Assembly: GCF_003032475.1 (NCBI RefSeq)
Contig: NZ_CP028369.1
Coordinates: 8,866,001-8,930,000 of the forward strand
Source: Streptomyces sp. P3
Lineage (GTDB): Bacteria; Actinomycetota; Actinomycetes; Streptomycetales; Streptomycetaceae
Direction: 5' to 3'
Length of the DNA: 64,000 nucleotides
Under the pieces are notes generated by a model. It saw only the letters and a list, made by a program, of their open reading frames with translations. It was not told the origin of the DNA and did not search any database. A program made the translations under genes and the position numbers. Positions 7,439 to 17,716 of the stretch are shown in pieces; the stretch's first letter is position 1, and each line of letters starts with the position of its first letter.

Positions 7439-9703
7439 ATGCGCATACCCCTACACGTGACGCGCCGTACGGCCGGCGCAGCCGTGCTCTCTCTGGCGAC
7501 CGCTCTGACCGGACTCGCCTTCCCCGCCACCGCTCAGGCGGCCGTGACCTGCTCGGCCGGAGTGTGGAAGGCCCAGTACTACGCCAACACCGCACTCACC
7601 GGCACCCCGAGGGCCACCGTCTGCGATGCCTCCATCGCCGAGAACTACGGCCTCGGCGACCCGGCCGGCGTCACCCTGCCGCGGGACGACTTCGGCGTCC
7701 GCTGGAGCACCACCCGCAACTTCGGCTCCGGCGGCCCCTTCGACCTCACCGTCGCCGTACAGGACGGCGCCCGCGTCTACCTCGACGGCAACCGCAAGAT
7801 CGATCTGTGGCGCAACGTCAACGCCACCCAGAAGAAGACCCTCCGCCTCACCGTCCCGCGCGGTACACACACCCTGCGCGTGGACTTCGCCGCCTTCACC
7901 GGCACTGCCAATGTCGCGTTCGCCTACAAGCCCGTCATCGGCGCCGCCTACGACAGGATCGCCCCCTTGGCCCCGGTCGGCCTGAAGGCCGCCTACTCGG
8001 CGGCCACCCTGAAGACGACCCTGGTCTGGTCCCGCAACTACGAACTGGACCTGGCCGGTTACCGCCTCTACCGCCGCACCGGGAGCACCGGCGTCTGGAG
8101 CCCGCTCAACAGCACCCCGATCACCGGCAGCGCCTTCACCGACACACCCCCGGCCACCGGCGCCACCCACGAGTACGCCCTCCGTGCCGGCGACCGCTCG
8201 GGCAACCTCTCCCCGCAGTCCTCCCCGACGCGCATCGTCAGCGCCGACAGAACAGCCCCAGCCGCCCCCACCGGACTCACGGCCACGCACGACGACTTCG
8301 GCACCCGGCTCTCCTGGTCCGCGGTGAGCGGGGCGACCTCCTATGAGGTGCAGCGGTCCCTCGCACCCGAGGGGCCGTTCTCCTCCGTCTCCACGCCCAC
8401 TCAGGGCACCGCCTTGACCGACCTCAACGCCGCCCTGGGCACGACCTATTACTACCGCGTGCGAGCCGCAGACAGCGCAGGCAACACCTCCCCGTACTCT
8501 GCCCCCACCCAGCTCGACGCGACCGAGCTCAAGCCTCTGCCGCCGACGCAGGTCTCCGCCAACGGCTGGGTCGACCGCAACACCGTCGGCTGGCGATACG
8601 ACGGTGACGCGTCCCACCGGTTCCACGTCTACGCCGCCGAGTCGGCTGCCGGCCCGTGGACCCGGCTGACCGGAACGCCGGTCAGTGGCCTCGCCTACGA
8701 CGACTTCACGGCGCCCGTCCGCCAGGTGCGTTACTACCAGGTCAGGACGGTCACGACACACGGCACGGAGTCGAACCCGTCAGCGACGGCCTCGGCCACC
8801 CGCACCGGCGACGTCACCCCGCCGCACATGCCGTACGGCCTGAACGCGTGGAACGGCACCGACGGCGTGCACCTCGTCTGGACGGCCAACACCGACGACA
8901 CGGACCACTACCTCGTCATGCGCAAGTCGATGTTCGGTGCGTGGGAGCAGATCGCCGTGGTGCGGGACGTCAAGTACCTGGACGCCGAAGTCCCGGTCGA
9001 CGTGCAGTTCGGCTACACCGTCCGCGCCGTCGACGCCGCCGGCAACACCTCGCCCATGCCCCAGCCCGGCTATGGCACCGTCTACGGCAAGCGCCTGCCG
9101 GTGTACGAGAAGCCGGTCGCGCCCGCCTCGGTGACCGCGACGGCCGAGAACGGCAACGTCACGGTGGCGTGGACCGCGAGCACGTCGACCGATGTGGCCG
9201 GCTACTACGTCTACCGCACGACCGCTTCGGACCCCGCGTCGGCCTACTCGGTCTCCCCGCTCATCACCGGCACGACGTTCACGAACGAGAACGTGCCCGC
9301 CGGCAGGGCGTGGCACTACGTGGTGCGCGCCGTCAGCACGCACAGCCTGTGGTCCGACTTCTCACCGATGGCCGAGGTCACCGTGCCCTGCCCGGTCATG
9401 ACGGCACCGGCCACTCCCCGGATCACCGGGGGCGGCAGGGGAGCGGACTTCGTCCGGCTCGACTGGGAGGTCGGTTCGTGCGACCAGGATGCCACCGTCT
9501 CGTACAACGTCTACCGGTCCACGTCCGCCTCGGACGTCTTCACCCCTGAGCATCGCATCGGTTCGGGTGTGACGGCGCTGACGTACACGGATCCCGGCCT
9601 GGCTCCGGCGTATTACTACTACGTCGTCACCGCCGTGGCCGCCGACGGCGCCGAATCGCCCCCGCAGTCCAAGCCGTTCGAGATCTCGACCCAAGCGCCC
9701 TGA
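7439..9703 (+). CDS. Secreted PA14-like plus multiple fibronectin type III domain protein
   Basis: About 754 residues from the ATG at 7439 (MRIPLHVTRRTAGAAVLSLA), which opens a standard Sec signal ending near ATAQA; an upstream start at 7373 would bury the signal. Residues about 30-165 resemble a PA14/beta-sandwich domain (WKAQYYANTALTGTPRATV, DDFGVRWSTT, DLTVAVQDGARVYLDGNRK, HTLRVDFAAFTG). The rest is about six tandem FN3 repeats, each with a D-x-YRLYR or YYYRVRAVDxAGNxS pattern. Most repeats read TSPYS or similar near their end. Probable extracellular carbohydrate- or surface-binding protein; no catalytic domain is visible. Monocistronic, closed by the hairpin at 9723. Confidence 0.85.
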   Translation: MRIPLHVTRRTAGAAVLSLATALTGLAFPATAQAAVTCSAGVWKAQYYANTALTGTPRATVCDASIAENYGLGDPAGVTLPRDDFGVRWSTTRNFGSGGPFDLTVAVQDGARVYLDGNRKIDLWRNVNATQKKTLRLTVPRGTHTLRVDFAAFTGTANVAFAYKPVIGAAYDRIAPLAPVGLKAAYSAATLKTTLVWSRNYELDLAGYRLYRRTGSTGVWSPLNSTPITGSAFTDTPPATGATHEYALRAGDRSGNLSPQSSPTRIVSADRTAPAAPTGLTATHDDFGTRLSWSAVSGATSYEVQRSLAPEGPFSSVSTPTQGTALTDLNAALGTTYYYRVRAADSAGNTSPYSAPTQLDATELKPLPPTQVSANGWVDRNTVGWRYDGDASHRFHVYAAESAAGPWTRLTGTPVSGLAYDDFTAPVRQVRYYQVRTVTTHGTESNPSATASATRTGDVTPPHMPYGLNAWNGTDGVHLVWTANTDDTDHYLVMRKSMFGAWEQIAVVRDVKYLDAEVPVDVQFGYTVRAVDAAGNTSPMPQPGYGTVYGKRLPVYEKPVAPASVTATAENGNVTVAWTASTSTDVAGYYVYRTTASDPASAYSVSPLITGTTFTNENVPAGRAWHYVVRAVSTHSLWSDFSPMAEVTVPCPVMTAPATPRITGGGRGADFVRLDWEVGSCDQDATVSYNVYRSTSASDVFTPEHRIGSGVTALTYTDPGLAPAYYYYVVTAVAADGAESPPQSKPFEISTQAP

Positions 9704-9722
9704 CGCCCCGCTCCAACCCGCA

Positions 9723-9768
9723 GGCCCCCGCCGCCCGGAAGCCTTCACACCTCCGGACGGCGGGGGCC
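9723..9768 (+). terminator. Hairpin terminator after the PA14/FN3 gene
   Basis: GGCCCCCGCCG at 9723-9733 pairs with CGGCGGGGGCC at 9758-9768, extended inwards by CCGGA/TCCGG after one mismatch. It lies 20 bp past the stop. Confidence 0.75.
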
Positions 9769-9804
9769 TCCCTTCGGAGGGCGCTCAACAGGATCGAGAG
9801 GCGG

Positions 9805-10131
9805 GTGATGTCGGTCCTTCGTGCGTGGCAGCCTTGGGCGATGAGACCCTGCAACTCCTCCACCGAGGACGGCCTCCGGCATCTGCTCAACGAGTGGGAC
9901 CCGATCGGTGTGGCCGACGATGTGCAGGACGAGTACGACTGCATGCTCGCTCCTTTGCTCCAGCGGCTCCGCGCCGGTGCCGATCGGACTGAGATCGGTG
10001 ACTTCCTGAAGCACGAGCTGGAAGATCATTTCGGTGTCGACCCTCTGGGGTTGCTGCCAGACGCGATGGCCGTCCGCGTGATCGACTGGTGGACGTCGAC
10101 CGGGGACGCGAGCACCGCCGCCGGCAAGTGA
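9805..10131 (+). CDS. Small acidic protein resembling DUF1871 (YugE-like)
   Basis: About 108 residues, starting at GTG 9805 or the adjoining ATG 9808. The segment LRHLLNEWDPIGVADDVQDE followed by YDCM resembles the DUF1871 hallmark (I-x-EWDPIG---DEYD), and the remainder is helical and acidic. Function unknown; homologues are small cytosolic proteins. It stands alone between a terminator and the 3' end of a minus-strand hydrolase. Family match is by pattern only. Confidence 0.55.
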   Translation: MMSVLRAWQPWAMRPCNSSTEDGLRHLLNEWDPIGVADDVQDEYDCMLAPLLQRLRAGADRTEIGDFLKHELEDHFGVDPLGLLPDAMAVRVIDWWTSTGDASTAAGK

Positions 10132-10236
10132 TCGACGCGAGCGCGTGGGAATTCCAGACCCGGTCGCAGTGGGTGCACCCGCTCGCACCTTCCGCTGGTC
10201 CGCCAGGTGTGCGGGTGCTACGGCCCCCGCGGGTTG

Positions 10237-11070
10237 TCAGTTCAGGAAGGCCAGGAGCCGGTCGTTCAACTGCTGGGGCTCGGTGAGCGGCAGAGAGTGA
10301 TGGGTGGCTCCTGGCAGCACCGCCACCTCACCCTGCGAGAGCGACTTGCGGGCTCGGTCGGCGACCTTGACAGCGTTGTGGGCGCGGCTGTGTTCCGCGA
10401 GCAGGACCAGGACCGGCATGAGGAGGTCGGCGGTCCGTGGACGGGCACCGGTGACCAGCTTCCGACCGGGGACGGTGGTGGCCAGCGAGTAGAGGCGCTG
10501 CCAGGTCTCGTCCGGGTGTGTGCCTGCCGTCTCCCAGGCCAGGAAGGCGCGGGCGCGGGCCTCGCTGCGGCGGATCAGAGCGGGCAGCGCGCGCAGCAGG
10601 TAGCCGAGCCGGAATCCGGTGAAGACCTGGGTGGGGTCTATGAGGGCGAGGTGGTCCACCCGCCGCGGTGCGTGCAGCGCGTACCCGGCGGCCAGCCAGG
10701 CGCCGTACGAGTGACCGCACAGGTGCGTGCGGGCGAGCTCGAGACCGTCCAGCAGCGCGTCCAGCCAAGCCGTCAGATCGTTGACGTTCCTCAGTGGCGT
10801 CCCTCGGCGTTCGGTGCGGCCGGCGTCACCCAGGAGATCCACCGCGTGGACCCGGTATCGCTCACCCAAGGCGGGCGCGTTGGCGAACCAGGTGAGGCCT
10901 GTGGCGGAGCCGCCGGGCAGCAGCACCAGAGGCCTGCCGTCCGCCGGGCCGTACACATGAACCCGGGTACGCCCGTACGGCGTGGCGACGTCGCGCTCCT
11001 GTGTGGACTCGGGCCAGCGGGCGCGGAGTTCGTCGTAGGCACGGCCGAAGGCGGGCAGGGGCACGGGCAT
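10237..11070 (-). CDS. Alpha/beta hydrolase
   Basis: 277 residues. Classic fold markers: RPLVLLPGGSATGLTWFANA (oxyanion loop after strand 3), the nucleophile elbow CGHSYGAWLAAGYAL (Ser), and a C-terminal VAVLPGATHHSLPL carrying the catalytic His; the acid probably lies in LLMPVLVLLAEHSRA. No signal peptide, so cytosolic. The start is ATG 11070. It is divergent from a MarR regulator 63 bp away, with a palindrome between them, so it is probably repressed by that MarR protein and acts on its ligand or a related compound. Confidence 0.88.
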   Translation of the reverse strand: MPVPLPAFGRAYDELRARWPESTQERDVATPYGRTRVHVYGPADGRPLVLLPGGSATGLTWFANAPALGERYRVHAVDLLGDAGRTERRGTPLRNVNDLTAWLDALLDGLELARTHLCGHSYGAWLAAGYALHAPRRVDHLALIDPTQVFTGFRLGYLLRALPALIRRSEARARAFLAWETAGTHPDETWQRLYSLATTVPGRKLVTGARPRTADLLMPVLVLLAEHSRAHNAVKVADRARKSLSQGEVAVLPGATHHSLPLTEPQQLNDRLLAFLN

Positions 11071-11088
11071 TCCTCTCGCCGGGCGATA

Positions 11089-11105
11089 ATCTCGTTCAGC
11101 GAGAT
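11089..11105. promoter_or_regulatory. Inverted repeat, candidate MarR operator
   Basis: ATCTCG (11089-11094), 5-nt spacer, CGAGAT (11100-11105), in the only AT-rich stretch of the 63-bp divergent gap between the hydrolase and marR-type genes. Size and spacing suit a MarR dimer covering both promoters. Confidence 0.5.
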
Positions 11106-11133
11106 ATTACGGCAACGTCTTCGAGGAGTGGGC

Positions 11134-11589
11134 ATGGATGATCAGAACCCGGTGATGGGGCTGGTGCACCTGCTGCGCGCGGTCACCGTGGAGTTCGACC
11201 AGCTCGGCGCCGAGTTCGCCGCACGCCACGGGCTGCATCCCACTGATGTGCGCGCGCTGATCCACCTGTTGGACGCGGCTCGCGCCGGTACGCGGGCCAC
11301 GCCTGGATGGCTCGGCGAGCAACTTCGCTTGAACTCTGCTGGGACCACTGCCCTGGTGGATCGGCTGGAGCGGCTCGGACTCGTCCGGCGCAGCAGGGAC
11401 TCGGCTGACCGGCGGCGCGTTCTGCTGGAGGTGCAGGAGAAGGCCACGGAACTCGGGTGGGCGTTCTTCGGCCCGGTGATCGGCGAGGTGGTGGCGGCCG
11501 CGGAGGGGTTCGAGGCGGGCGAGTTGGAGACGGTGCGTCGTTTTCTGGCTGCGGTACTGGAGTCCGCCGGGCGGGCGGGGGCGGGCTGA
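11134..11589 (+). CDS. MarR-family transcriptional regulator
   Basis: 151 residues from the ATG at 11134, preceded by GAGGAG. Winged helix core: HGLHPTDVRALIHLLDAARA, GWLGEQLRLNSAGTTALVDR (recognition helix) and LERLGLVRRSRDSADRRRVL (wing with the DxRR motif). The N- and C-terminal helices form the usual dimer interface. Longer upstream-extended frames exist but are not coding. Divergent from the alpha/beta hydrolase; probable local repressor through the palindrome at 11089-11105. Confidence 0.92.
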   Translation: MDDQNPVMGLVHLLRAVTVEFDQLGAEFAARHGLHPTDVRALIHLLDAARAGTRATPGWLGEQLRLNSAGTTALVDRLERLGLVRRSRDSADRRRVLLEVQEKATELGWAFFGPVIGEVVAAAEGFEAGELETVRRFLAAVLESAGRAGAG

Positions 11590-11662
11590 AGAACTCCACT
11601 CCGAGTTCATGGCACTGCATGGATTCTGGACGTCGGGATAGGGTCCGGTGGGAGGTGCCGGC

Positions 11663-12136
11663 ATGAGTTTTCGGCTGGCGGCGTATGCCGTGTGCATCGA
11701 GGGTGGGCGGATGCTGCTCGCCCGTAACGTGCTGGCCAACGGCGAGAGCAACTGGAGCCTGCCGGGTGGCAGGGTCGAGCATGCTGAGGATCCGTTCGAC
11801 GCGGTGATCCGGGAGGTCGCGGAGGAGACCGGCTGCGACGCGGTGGTCGAGCGCCTGTTGGGTGTGGACTCCCGGGTGATTCCCGCGGCCGAACGTGCGG
11901 TCCCCGGCGGACCCGAGCATCAGAATGTCGGCGTCTTCTACCAGGTTCGTATCACCGGAGGCCAGCTGCGGCCGGAGCCGAACGGAGGGGTCGCTGAGTC
12001 GGCCTGGACTCCGATTCCCGAAGTCGCCTGCCTGCGCCGGTCATCGCTGGTCGACATCGGTCTTGCCCTGGCTCAGACGCTTCCGGCGACCGGCCACGTC
12101 GCCGCCGTCCCGGTCGGCGGTCTGATCCAGCACTGA
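11663..12136 (+). CDS. NUDIX hydrolase
   Basis: 157 residues from ATG 11663, which follows GGGAGG by 6 nt. Perfect Nudix box: G-RVEHA-E-DPFDAVI-RE-V-A-EE-T-G (Gx5Ex7REUxEExG). Opening MSFRLAAYAVCIEGGRMLLA and the long PGGPEHQNVGVFYQVRITGG insertion are typical of actinobacterial members of unknown substrate. Hydrolyses a nucleoside-diphosphate-X bond with Mg2+. It begins 74 bp after marR on the same strand and could be weakly co-transcribed, but nothing ties the functions together. Confidence 0.93.
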   Translation: MSFRLAAYAVCIEGGRMLLARNVLANGESNWSLPGGRVEHAEDPFDAVIREVAEETGCDAVVERLLGVDSRVIPAAERAVPGGPEHQNVGVFYQVRITGGQLRPEPNGGVAESAWTPIPEVACLRRSSLVDIGLALAQTLPATGHVAAVPVGGLIQH

Positions 12137-12275
12137 GGCTTCATCGACATCCGAGCCGAGCCGCAGAGCGGTGATGATCACTGATCTTCGGTCCTGCCCG
12201 TCGGCGCCGGGCCGCACGCATTGCTCCGCGGCCCGGAACCGGCTCGTCCCTGCGTGTCGCTGTGACCCGAGGGCT

Positions 12276-13481
12276 TCATTCCAGTTCGCTCACCACGCCG
12301 TCCGCGTCCATGACCCAGCTTCCGCTCTCGACGCCGTACACCTTCTTGTCCTCGAGCCATTTCCAGGACATCTGCTGCAGCATCTGGTTGGGCCTGCGTT
12401 CCCAGACCGGCTGGTGGTCCCAGCCCTCGACCCGGATCATCAGTTTGTCGGCGCCCGGAATCGCCTGGTAGAGGTCCGGAACGGAGAAGTGCAGCACCGG
12501 TCCCAACTCCACAGCCGTGTTGGCCGTGGTGTCGTGGTCTCCGTAGACGATGCACACCGGCACAGCGGTGCCGAGCGTGGAGCCGTACGGCACGGTGCTC
12601 GTGTTCCAGCCCCACCAGTACGTGTTGCGCCACCGCATGACGCCGTCAGGTGCCCCTGCCGTGGTGCCGCCCCACTTCTGGCCGAGGTTGTCGCAGTCCA
12701 TGATGGTCTGCCACACGTGGCCGGCGAGTTCCTTGTCGCTGACGGTGGCCTGCAGACTCCCCTTGCTGGTCAGGTTCATCGGGAAGCCGAAGACCGCGGG
12801 CGGCTTGGACTCGGGCTGCGTCGGCAGTCCCGTCCCGGGAGGCGGGGCGAAGGGCGTTTCGGGGTGTGTCGACCAGCGGCCGGCCGGGGGAAAGATGGGC
12901 GCGAGAAGGAACATGCCCGCCACGTCCCCGGGATGCTGCAGCGCGTACGGGCCCATGACGAACGAGGCCGCGGACCAGCCGACGAAGGAGACCTTCTCGT
13001 TGTTGCACCGGCCCCTGATGAACTTGACGACGGTGGCCAGTTCGTCCCATTCGCTCTGGGAGTTGCCCAGCTGGTGCGGGTAGGGCGCCGTCGGGGAGCA
13101 GGTCCCGGTGCCGGGATTGGTTTCCAGCAGCCCCCGCTGGGCGGGGTTTGCGTTGCACGGGTCCTCCATCTTCGGGCGGGGCGAGAGCCCTGAGCCCTGG
13201 AGGTCCATGATGTATACGTCGTAGCCTTTGCCCGCCAGGAACTGCGCCCAGCTGTAGCTGGTGTCCGGGTTGGGGGAGCTGCCCTTGGGAGGGAGCACGA
13301 GGTCGAAGCCGGGAAGGGCCGGAACGCTCCTGCCGTGGAGCATGAGGACCGGCTTGGGCGTGCCGGCGGGCCCGGTGGCCTTCTTGTACTCCCGGACGAA
13401 GAGTTCGATCTCCTCGCCGGAGTTCGCCGGGATGGTCGATTTGTGCTTCACCTTGTGGTCGACGAGATTCAGTTGTGGCAT
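12276..13481 (-). CDS. Alpha/beta hydrolase, large lid, cytosolic
   Basis: 401 residues starting MPQLNLVDHKVKHKSTIPAN. Fold markers: PVLMLHGRSVPALPGFDLVL, YDVYIMDLQGSGLSPRP, nucleophile elbow VSFVGWSAASFVMGPYAL (G-W-S-A-A), CIVYGDHDTTAN for the acid and EGWDHQPVWERRP for the histidine. A roughly 100-residue insertion after strand 6 forms a lid (FPPAGRWSTHPETPFAPPPG). No signal peptide. It resembles hydrolases annotated as lipase/esterase-like in Streptomyces; substrate unknown. Convergent with the NUDIX gene, stand-alone. A 340-residue plus-strand frame inside it is a GC artefact. Confidence 0.83.
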   Translation of the reverse strand: MPQLNLVDHKVKHKSTIPANSGEEIELFVREYKKATGPAGTPKPVLMLHGRSVPALPGFDLVLPPKGSSPNPDTSYSWAQFLAGKGYDVYIMDLQGSGLSPRPKMEDPCNANPAQRGLLETNPGTGTCSPTAPYPHQLGNSQSEWDELATVVKFIRGRCNNEKVSFVGWSAASFVMGPYALQHPGDVAGMFLLAPIFPPAGRWSTHPETPFAPPPGTGLPTQPESKPPAVFGFPMNLTSKGSLQATVSDKELAGHVWQTIMDCDNLGQKWGGTTAGAPDGVMRWRNTYWWGWNTSTVPYGSTLGTAVPVCIVYGDHDTTANTAVELGPVLHFSVPDLYQAIPGADKLMIRVEGWDHQPVWERRPNQMLQQMSWKWLEDKKVYGVESGSWVMDADGVVSELE

Positions 13482-13718
13482 GGCCGCCTCCGATCGCTGT
13501 TCGCCCTGAGGAACGGTTGTTCCCAGGAGGGCTCAGCATCTCCGCCGGCCCCGAGCGGTACGGGGAGCCGGGACGGCGGGGCGCTCGGATGCTGACTGAT
13601 CGGGTGGGCGCGGCTCCTCCGATCGGCGGGGCGCACCCGGGGGAGCGCGCCCACCACGGCGTCTGTCTGCGAAGGCGCTCGCGTCGACCGTGCCGAGGTC
13701 ACCGCGCCGCTTTTCCTG

Positions 13719-14378
13719 TCATCTACGCCAGAAGAGGTGGTGCGTCACGCCACTCCGGCTGGGCACGATCTCCATGTGGAACCGGTCCAGCAGGTCTTCC
13801 GGCGAGTCCCACAGACGTAGCCCGGACCCGAGCTTCACCGGTGAGACGACCACGTGCAGGGTGTCGACGAGGTCGGCGTCCAAGAACTCCCGGATGGTGG
13901 TCACGCCGCCGCCGAGCCGGACGTCCTTGCCGTGCGCGGCCTCCCGTGCCTGCGTGAGAACGGTGGCGGGGTCGCCGTCCACGAAATGGAACGTGGTGTC
14001 GGAGAGGGTGAACGATGGACGCTTGTGGTGGGTCAGGACGAACACCGGCGTGTGGAAGGGCGGCTCGTCACCCCACCAGCCGCGCCATTCGTGGTCGCGT
14101 CACTCGCCGCGCTGGGGTCCGAACTTGTTGCGGCCCATGATCTCGGCACCGATGTTGTGGCTGAAGTCGCGGGTGAAGTAGTCGTCGAGGCCCCGGCTGC
14201 CCCCGGGCTCGGTGCGGTTGGGCCAGCTCGCCGTGGCGCCGGCCCAGGCGAAGAGCTTTCCCGGGTCGATGTCGTGGCCGAAAGGCCGTTCCAGGCTCTG
14301 GTCCTCGCCGGCGGCGATACCGTCGCTCGAGACGGTGAAGTTCTGTACTCGCAGCAGCTGTTCCACGTGCTCCCTCAT
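13719..14378 (-). pseudogene. Dihydrofolate-reductase-like (RibD C-terminal fold) protein split by one in-frame stop
   Basis: From ATG 14378 the frame reads MREHVEQLLRVQNFTVSSDG, GKLFAWAGATASWPNRTEPG and EIMGRNKFGPQRGE, then TGA at 14100-14102; the same frame continues RDHEWRGWWGDEPPFHTPVF, KDVRLGGGVTTIREFLDADL and HVVVSPVKLGSGLRLWDSP to 13719. Homologues read RGPW at this point, so a Trp TGG to TGA change is the simplest explanation. No frameshift is involved. Family members are NADPH-binding DHFR-like reductases (PF01872), about 215 residues, matching the total here. Inactive unless the stop is read through. Confidence 0.85.
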
Positions 14379-14760
14379 CAGGTTCTGTCGCCTCCTCGTA
14401 CGGGCGATGCGTCCTACATCAGGATGTCGAACGGGACGTGGCGGAAGCGACAGCGGCACCCGAGTTCTTCCGAAGCGTGCCCCGCGCGACCGTTCGCCTG
14501 CGCCATTCGGCGGCATCCCGCCGCTCGCTGGAGCGGCACAGGGGCGTGAGCCCTGGGACCCTCGGTCGCTCGCTTCAATGATTCCGTCGGCCGGGGCAGC
14601 GGTACGCAGGGCCGCCTCGCACCGGCGGTTCCTGGTCGCATCCTGGGCGTCGATATGTCAGTCCCGGCATCTCCGAAAGGACTGGTTCTGAACTGACCAG
14701 CCTTCTGTGCACCTGCACGGTGAGTGGACACCTGCCAGCGTCGGCTGAGCGTCCTCGCAA
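14379..14760. other. Intergenic region, no gene seen
   Basis: About 380 bp upstream of the broken reductase. A 123-codon minus-strand frame covers it but has no family resemblance, no good RBS and an amino-acid mix typical of a spurious GC-rich frame. Confidence 0.45.
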
Positions 14761-14803
14761 TCCGGGCCGAAGTACCGGGCATCACCCGGTACTTCGGCCC
14801 GGA
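14761..14803 (-). terminator. Perfect 19-bp hairpin terminator
   Basis: TCCGGGCCGAAGTACCGGG (14761-14779) and its exact reverse complement (14785-14803) around a 5-nt loop, 30 bp past the stop of the minus-strand polyester-hydrolase-like gene. Confidence 0.85.
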
Positions 14804-14832
14804 CCCTTTCGAGTGTCGGGTTCAGGACTCCG

Positions 14833-16576
<1,744 letters not shown>

Positions 16577-16746
16577 GGCGGTGGTGCTCCCGCAGGTCGG
16601 GCAGCGCCTGGGCGGCCTCTTGGGTTACAGGAGCGCGCCGCGAGCGCGGTGCGACGGTGCGTGTCGATCACGGTGGCCTCCGATGCGTGGGGATGCCAGG
16701 TGAGCGGGTCTCGGGTGGGAGGAAAGACATTTCTCCCGTCGACGCA

Positions 16747-16760
16747 TGGGAACGCTCCCA
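16747..16760. promoter_or_regulatory. CebR/LacI-type operator box 1
   Basis: TGGGAACGCTCCCA differs at one position from the Streptomyces CebR box TGGGAGCGCTCCCA, the operator of the cello-oligosaccharide-responsive LacI-family repressor. It lies in the 450-bp region upstream of the secreted SGNH and cutinase-like genes (minus strand), consistent with induction by plant cell-wall sugars. Confidence 0.55.
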
Positions 16761-16882
16761 GGGAGACTAGGAAGCGGCTGTTGCGGCGTCAAGTCGAGGA
16801 GCGGTGCTCTGCTTTCTTCTGATGTGAGTTCGGCTCTGTGCGCGAGTTGGCGGGCAAGAGTGCGGTCGGGACGGTGCCAGGT

Positions 16883-16896
16883 TGTGAACGCTCCCA
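16883..16896. promoter_or_regulatory. CebR/LacI-type operator box 2
   Basis: TGTGAACGCTCCCA, identical to box 1 except for one base, 136 bp further upstream. Two near-identical half-conserved palindromes in one intergenic region strengthen each other as operators. Confidence 0.45.
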
Positions 16897-17025
16897 GACG
16901 TTGAGCCCTGAGCGAGTGAGAGCGGCAAGAGTATTGACGCGACGGGTTTCCACTTTGGCTTGCTGTGGATGCGTGCATTCACACGCGAGAGCGAGACGGG
17001 GACGTCGGCGGGGCGATCGACGCCG

Positions 17026-17703
17026 TCAGACCTGCCGTTCTCCCGGACGGACCAGGCCGGTCTCATAGGCGATGACGACGAGTTGAGCGCGGTCCCGGAC
17101 GCCGAGTTTGGCCATGGCCCGGTTGGCATGGGTCTTCACAGTGACCGGAGTGACGAAGAGCCGCTCGGCGATCTCGCCGTTGGACAGGCCGGCGGCCACC
17201 AGTGTCAGTACCTCGCGTTCCCGGGGAGTGAGTGCGGCCAGGCGGGCATGGTCGACGAGGTCGCCCGGCGAGGGCTGGGTGAGGACTCGGGCGATGAGGC
17301 CCTTGGTGGCCGCGGGGGAGAGCAGTGCCTCGCCCGCGGTGATGAGGCGGATCGCGTCGAGGAGCTGCGCCGGTTCGATGCCCTTGCCGAGGAATCCGCT
17401 GGCCCCGGCTCGGAGCGCCTCGATGACGTACTCGTCCTCCTCGAAGGTGGTGAGGACGAGTACCTTGACCCCGGCCAGGTCCTGGTCCCGGCCGATCAGC
17501 CGGGTCGCCTCGATGCCGTCGACCTCGGGCATCCGGATGTCCATCAACACGACGTCGGCCCGCTCGGACCGGGCCAGCCGTACGGCCTCAGCGCCGTTGG
17601 AGGCCTCGGCGACCAACTCCATGTCCGGCTGCGCGTCGATGAGCAGCCTGAAGGCGCCCCGGAGCAGGGCTTGGTCGTCGGCGAGCAGGACCCGAATGCT
17701 CAT
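17026..17703 (-). CDS. NarL/FixJ-family response regulator
   Basis: 225 residues from ATG 17703. Receiver domain 1-120: RVLLADDQALLRGAFRLLID (acidic pair), VVLMDIRMPEVDGIEATRLI (phospho-Asp in LMDIRMP), VLTTFEEDEYVIEALRAGAS (Thr) and FLGKG (Lys). C-terminal LuxR-type HTH about 150-215: LTPREREVLTLVAAGLSNGE, IAERLFVTPVTVKTHANRAM. Receives phosphate from the histidine kinase encoded immediately upstream (13-bp gap, same transcript). Long in-frame extension to 17832 is not coding. Targets unknown; such pairs often regulate neighbouring transporters. Confidence 0.95.
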   Translation of the reverse strand: MSIRVLLADDQALLRGAFRLLIDAQPDMELVAEASNGAEAVRLARSERADVVLMDIRMPEVDGIEATRLIGRDQDLAGVKVLVLTTFEEDEYVIEALRAGASGFLGKGIEPAQLLDAIRLITAGEALLSPAATKGLIARVLTQPSPGDLVDHARLAALTPREREVLTLVAAGLSNGEIAERLFVTPVTVKTHANRAMAKLGVRDRAQLVVIAYETGLVRPGERQV

Positions 17704-17716
17704 GGGCGCGTCGTCC

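Noticed and set aside
12171..13193. 340-codon plus-strand frame inside the large alpha/beta hydrolase
   Set aside because: Antisense to motif-bearing hydrolase sequence; His/Arg/Pro/Val-rich, no domain.
14414..14785. 123-codon minus-strand frame upstream of the broken reductase
   Set aside because: No RBS, no homologous pattern and it overlaps the strong terminator at 14761.
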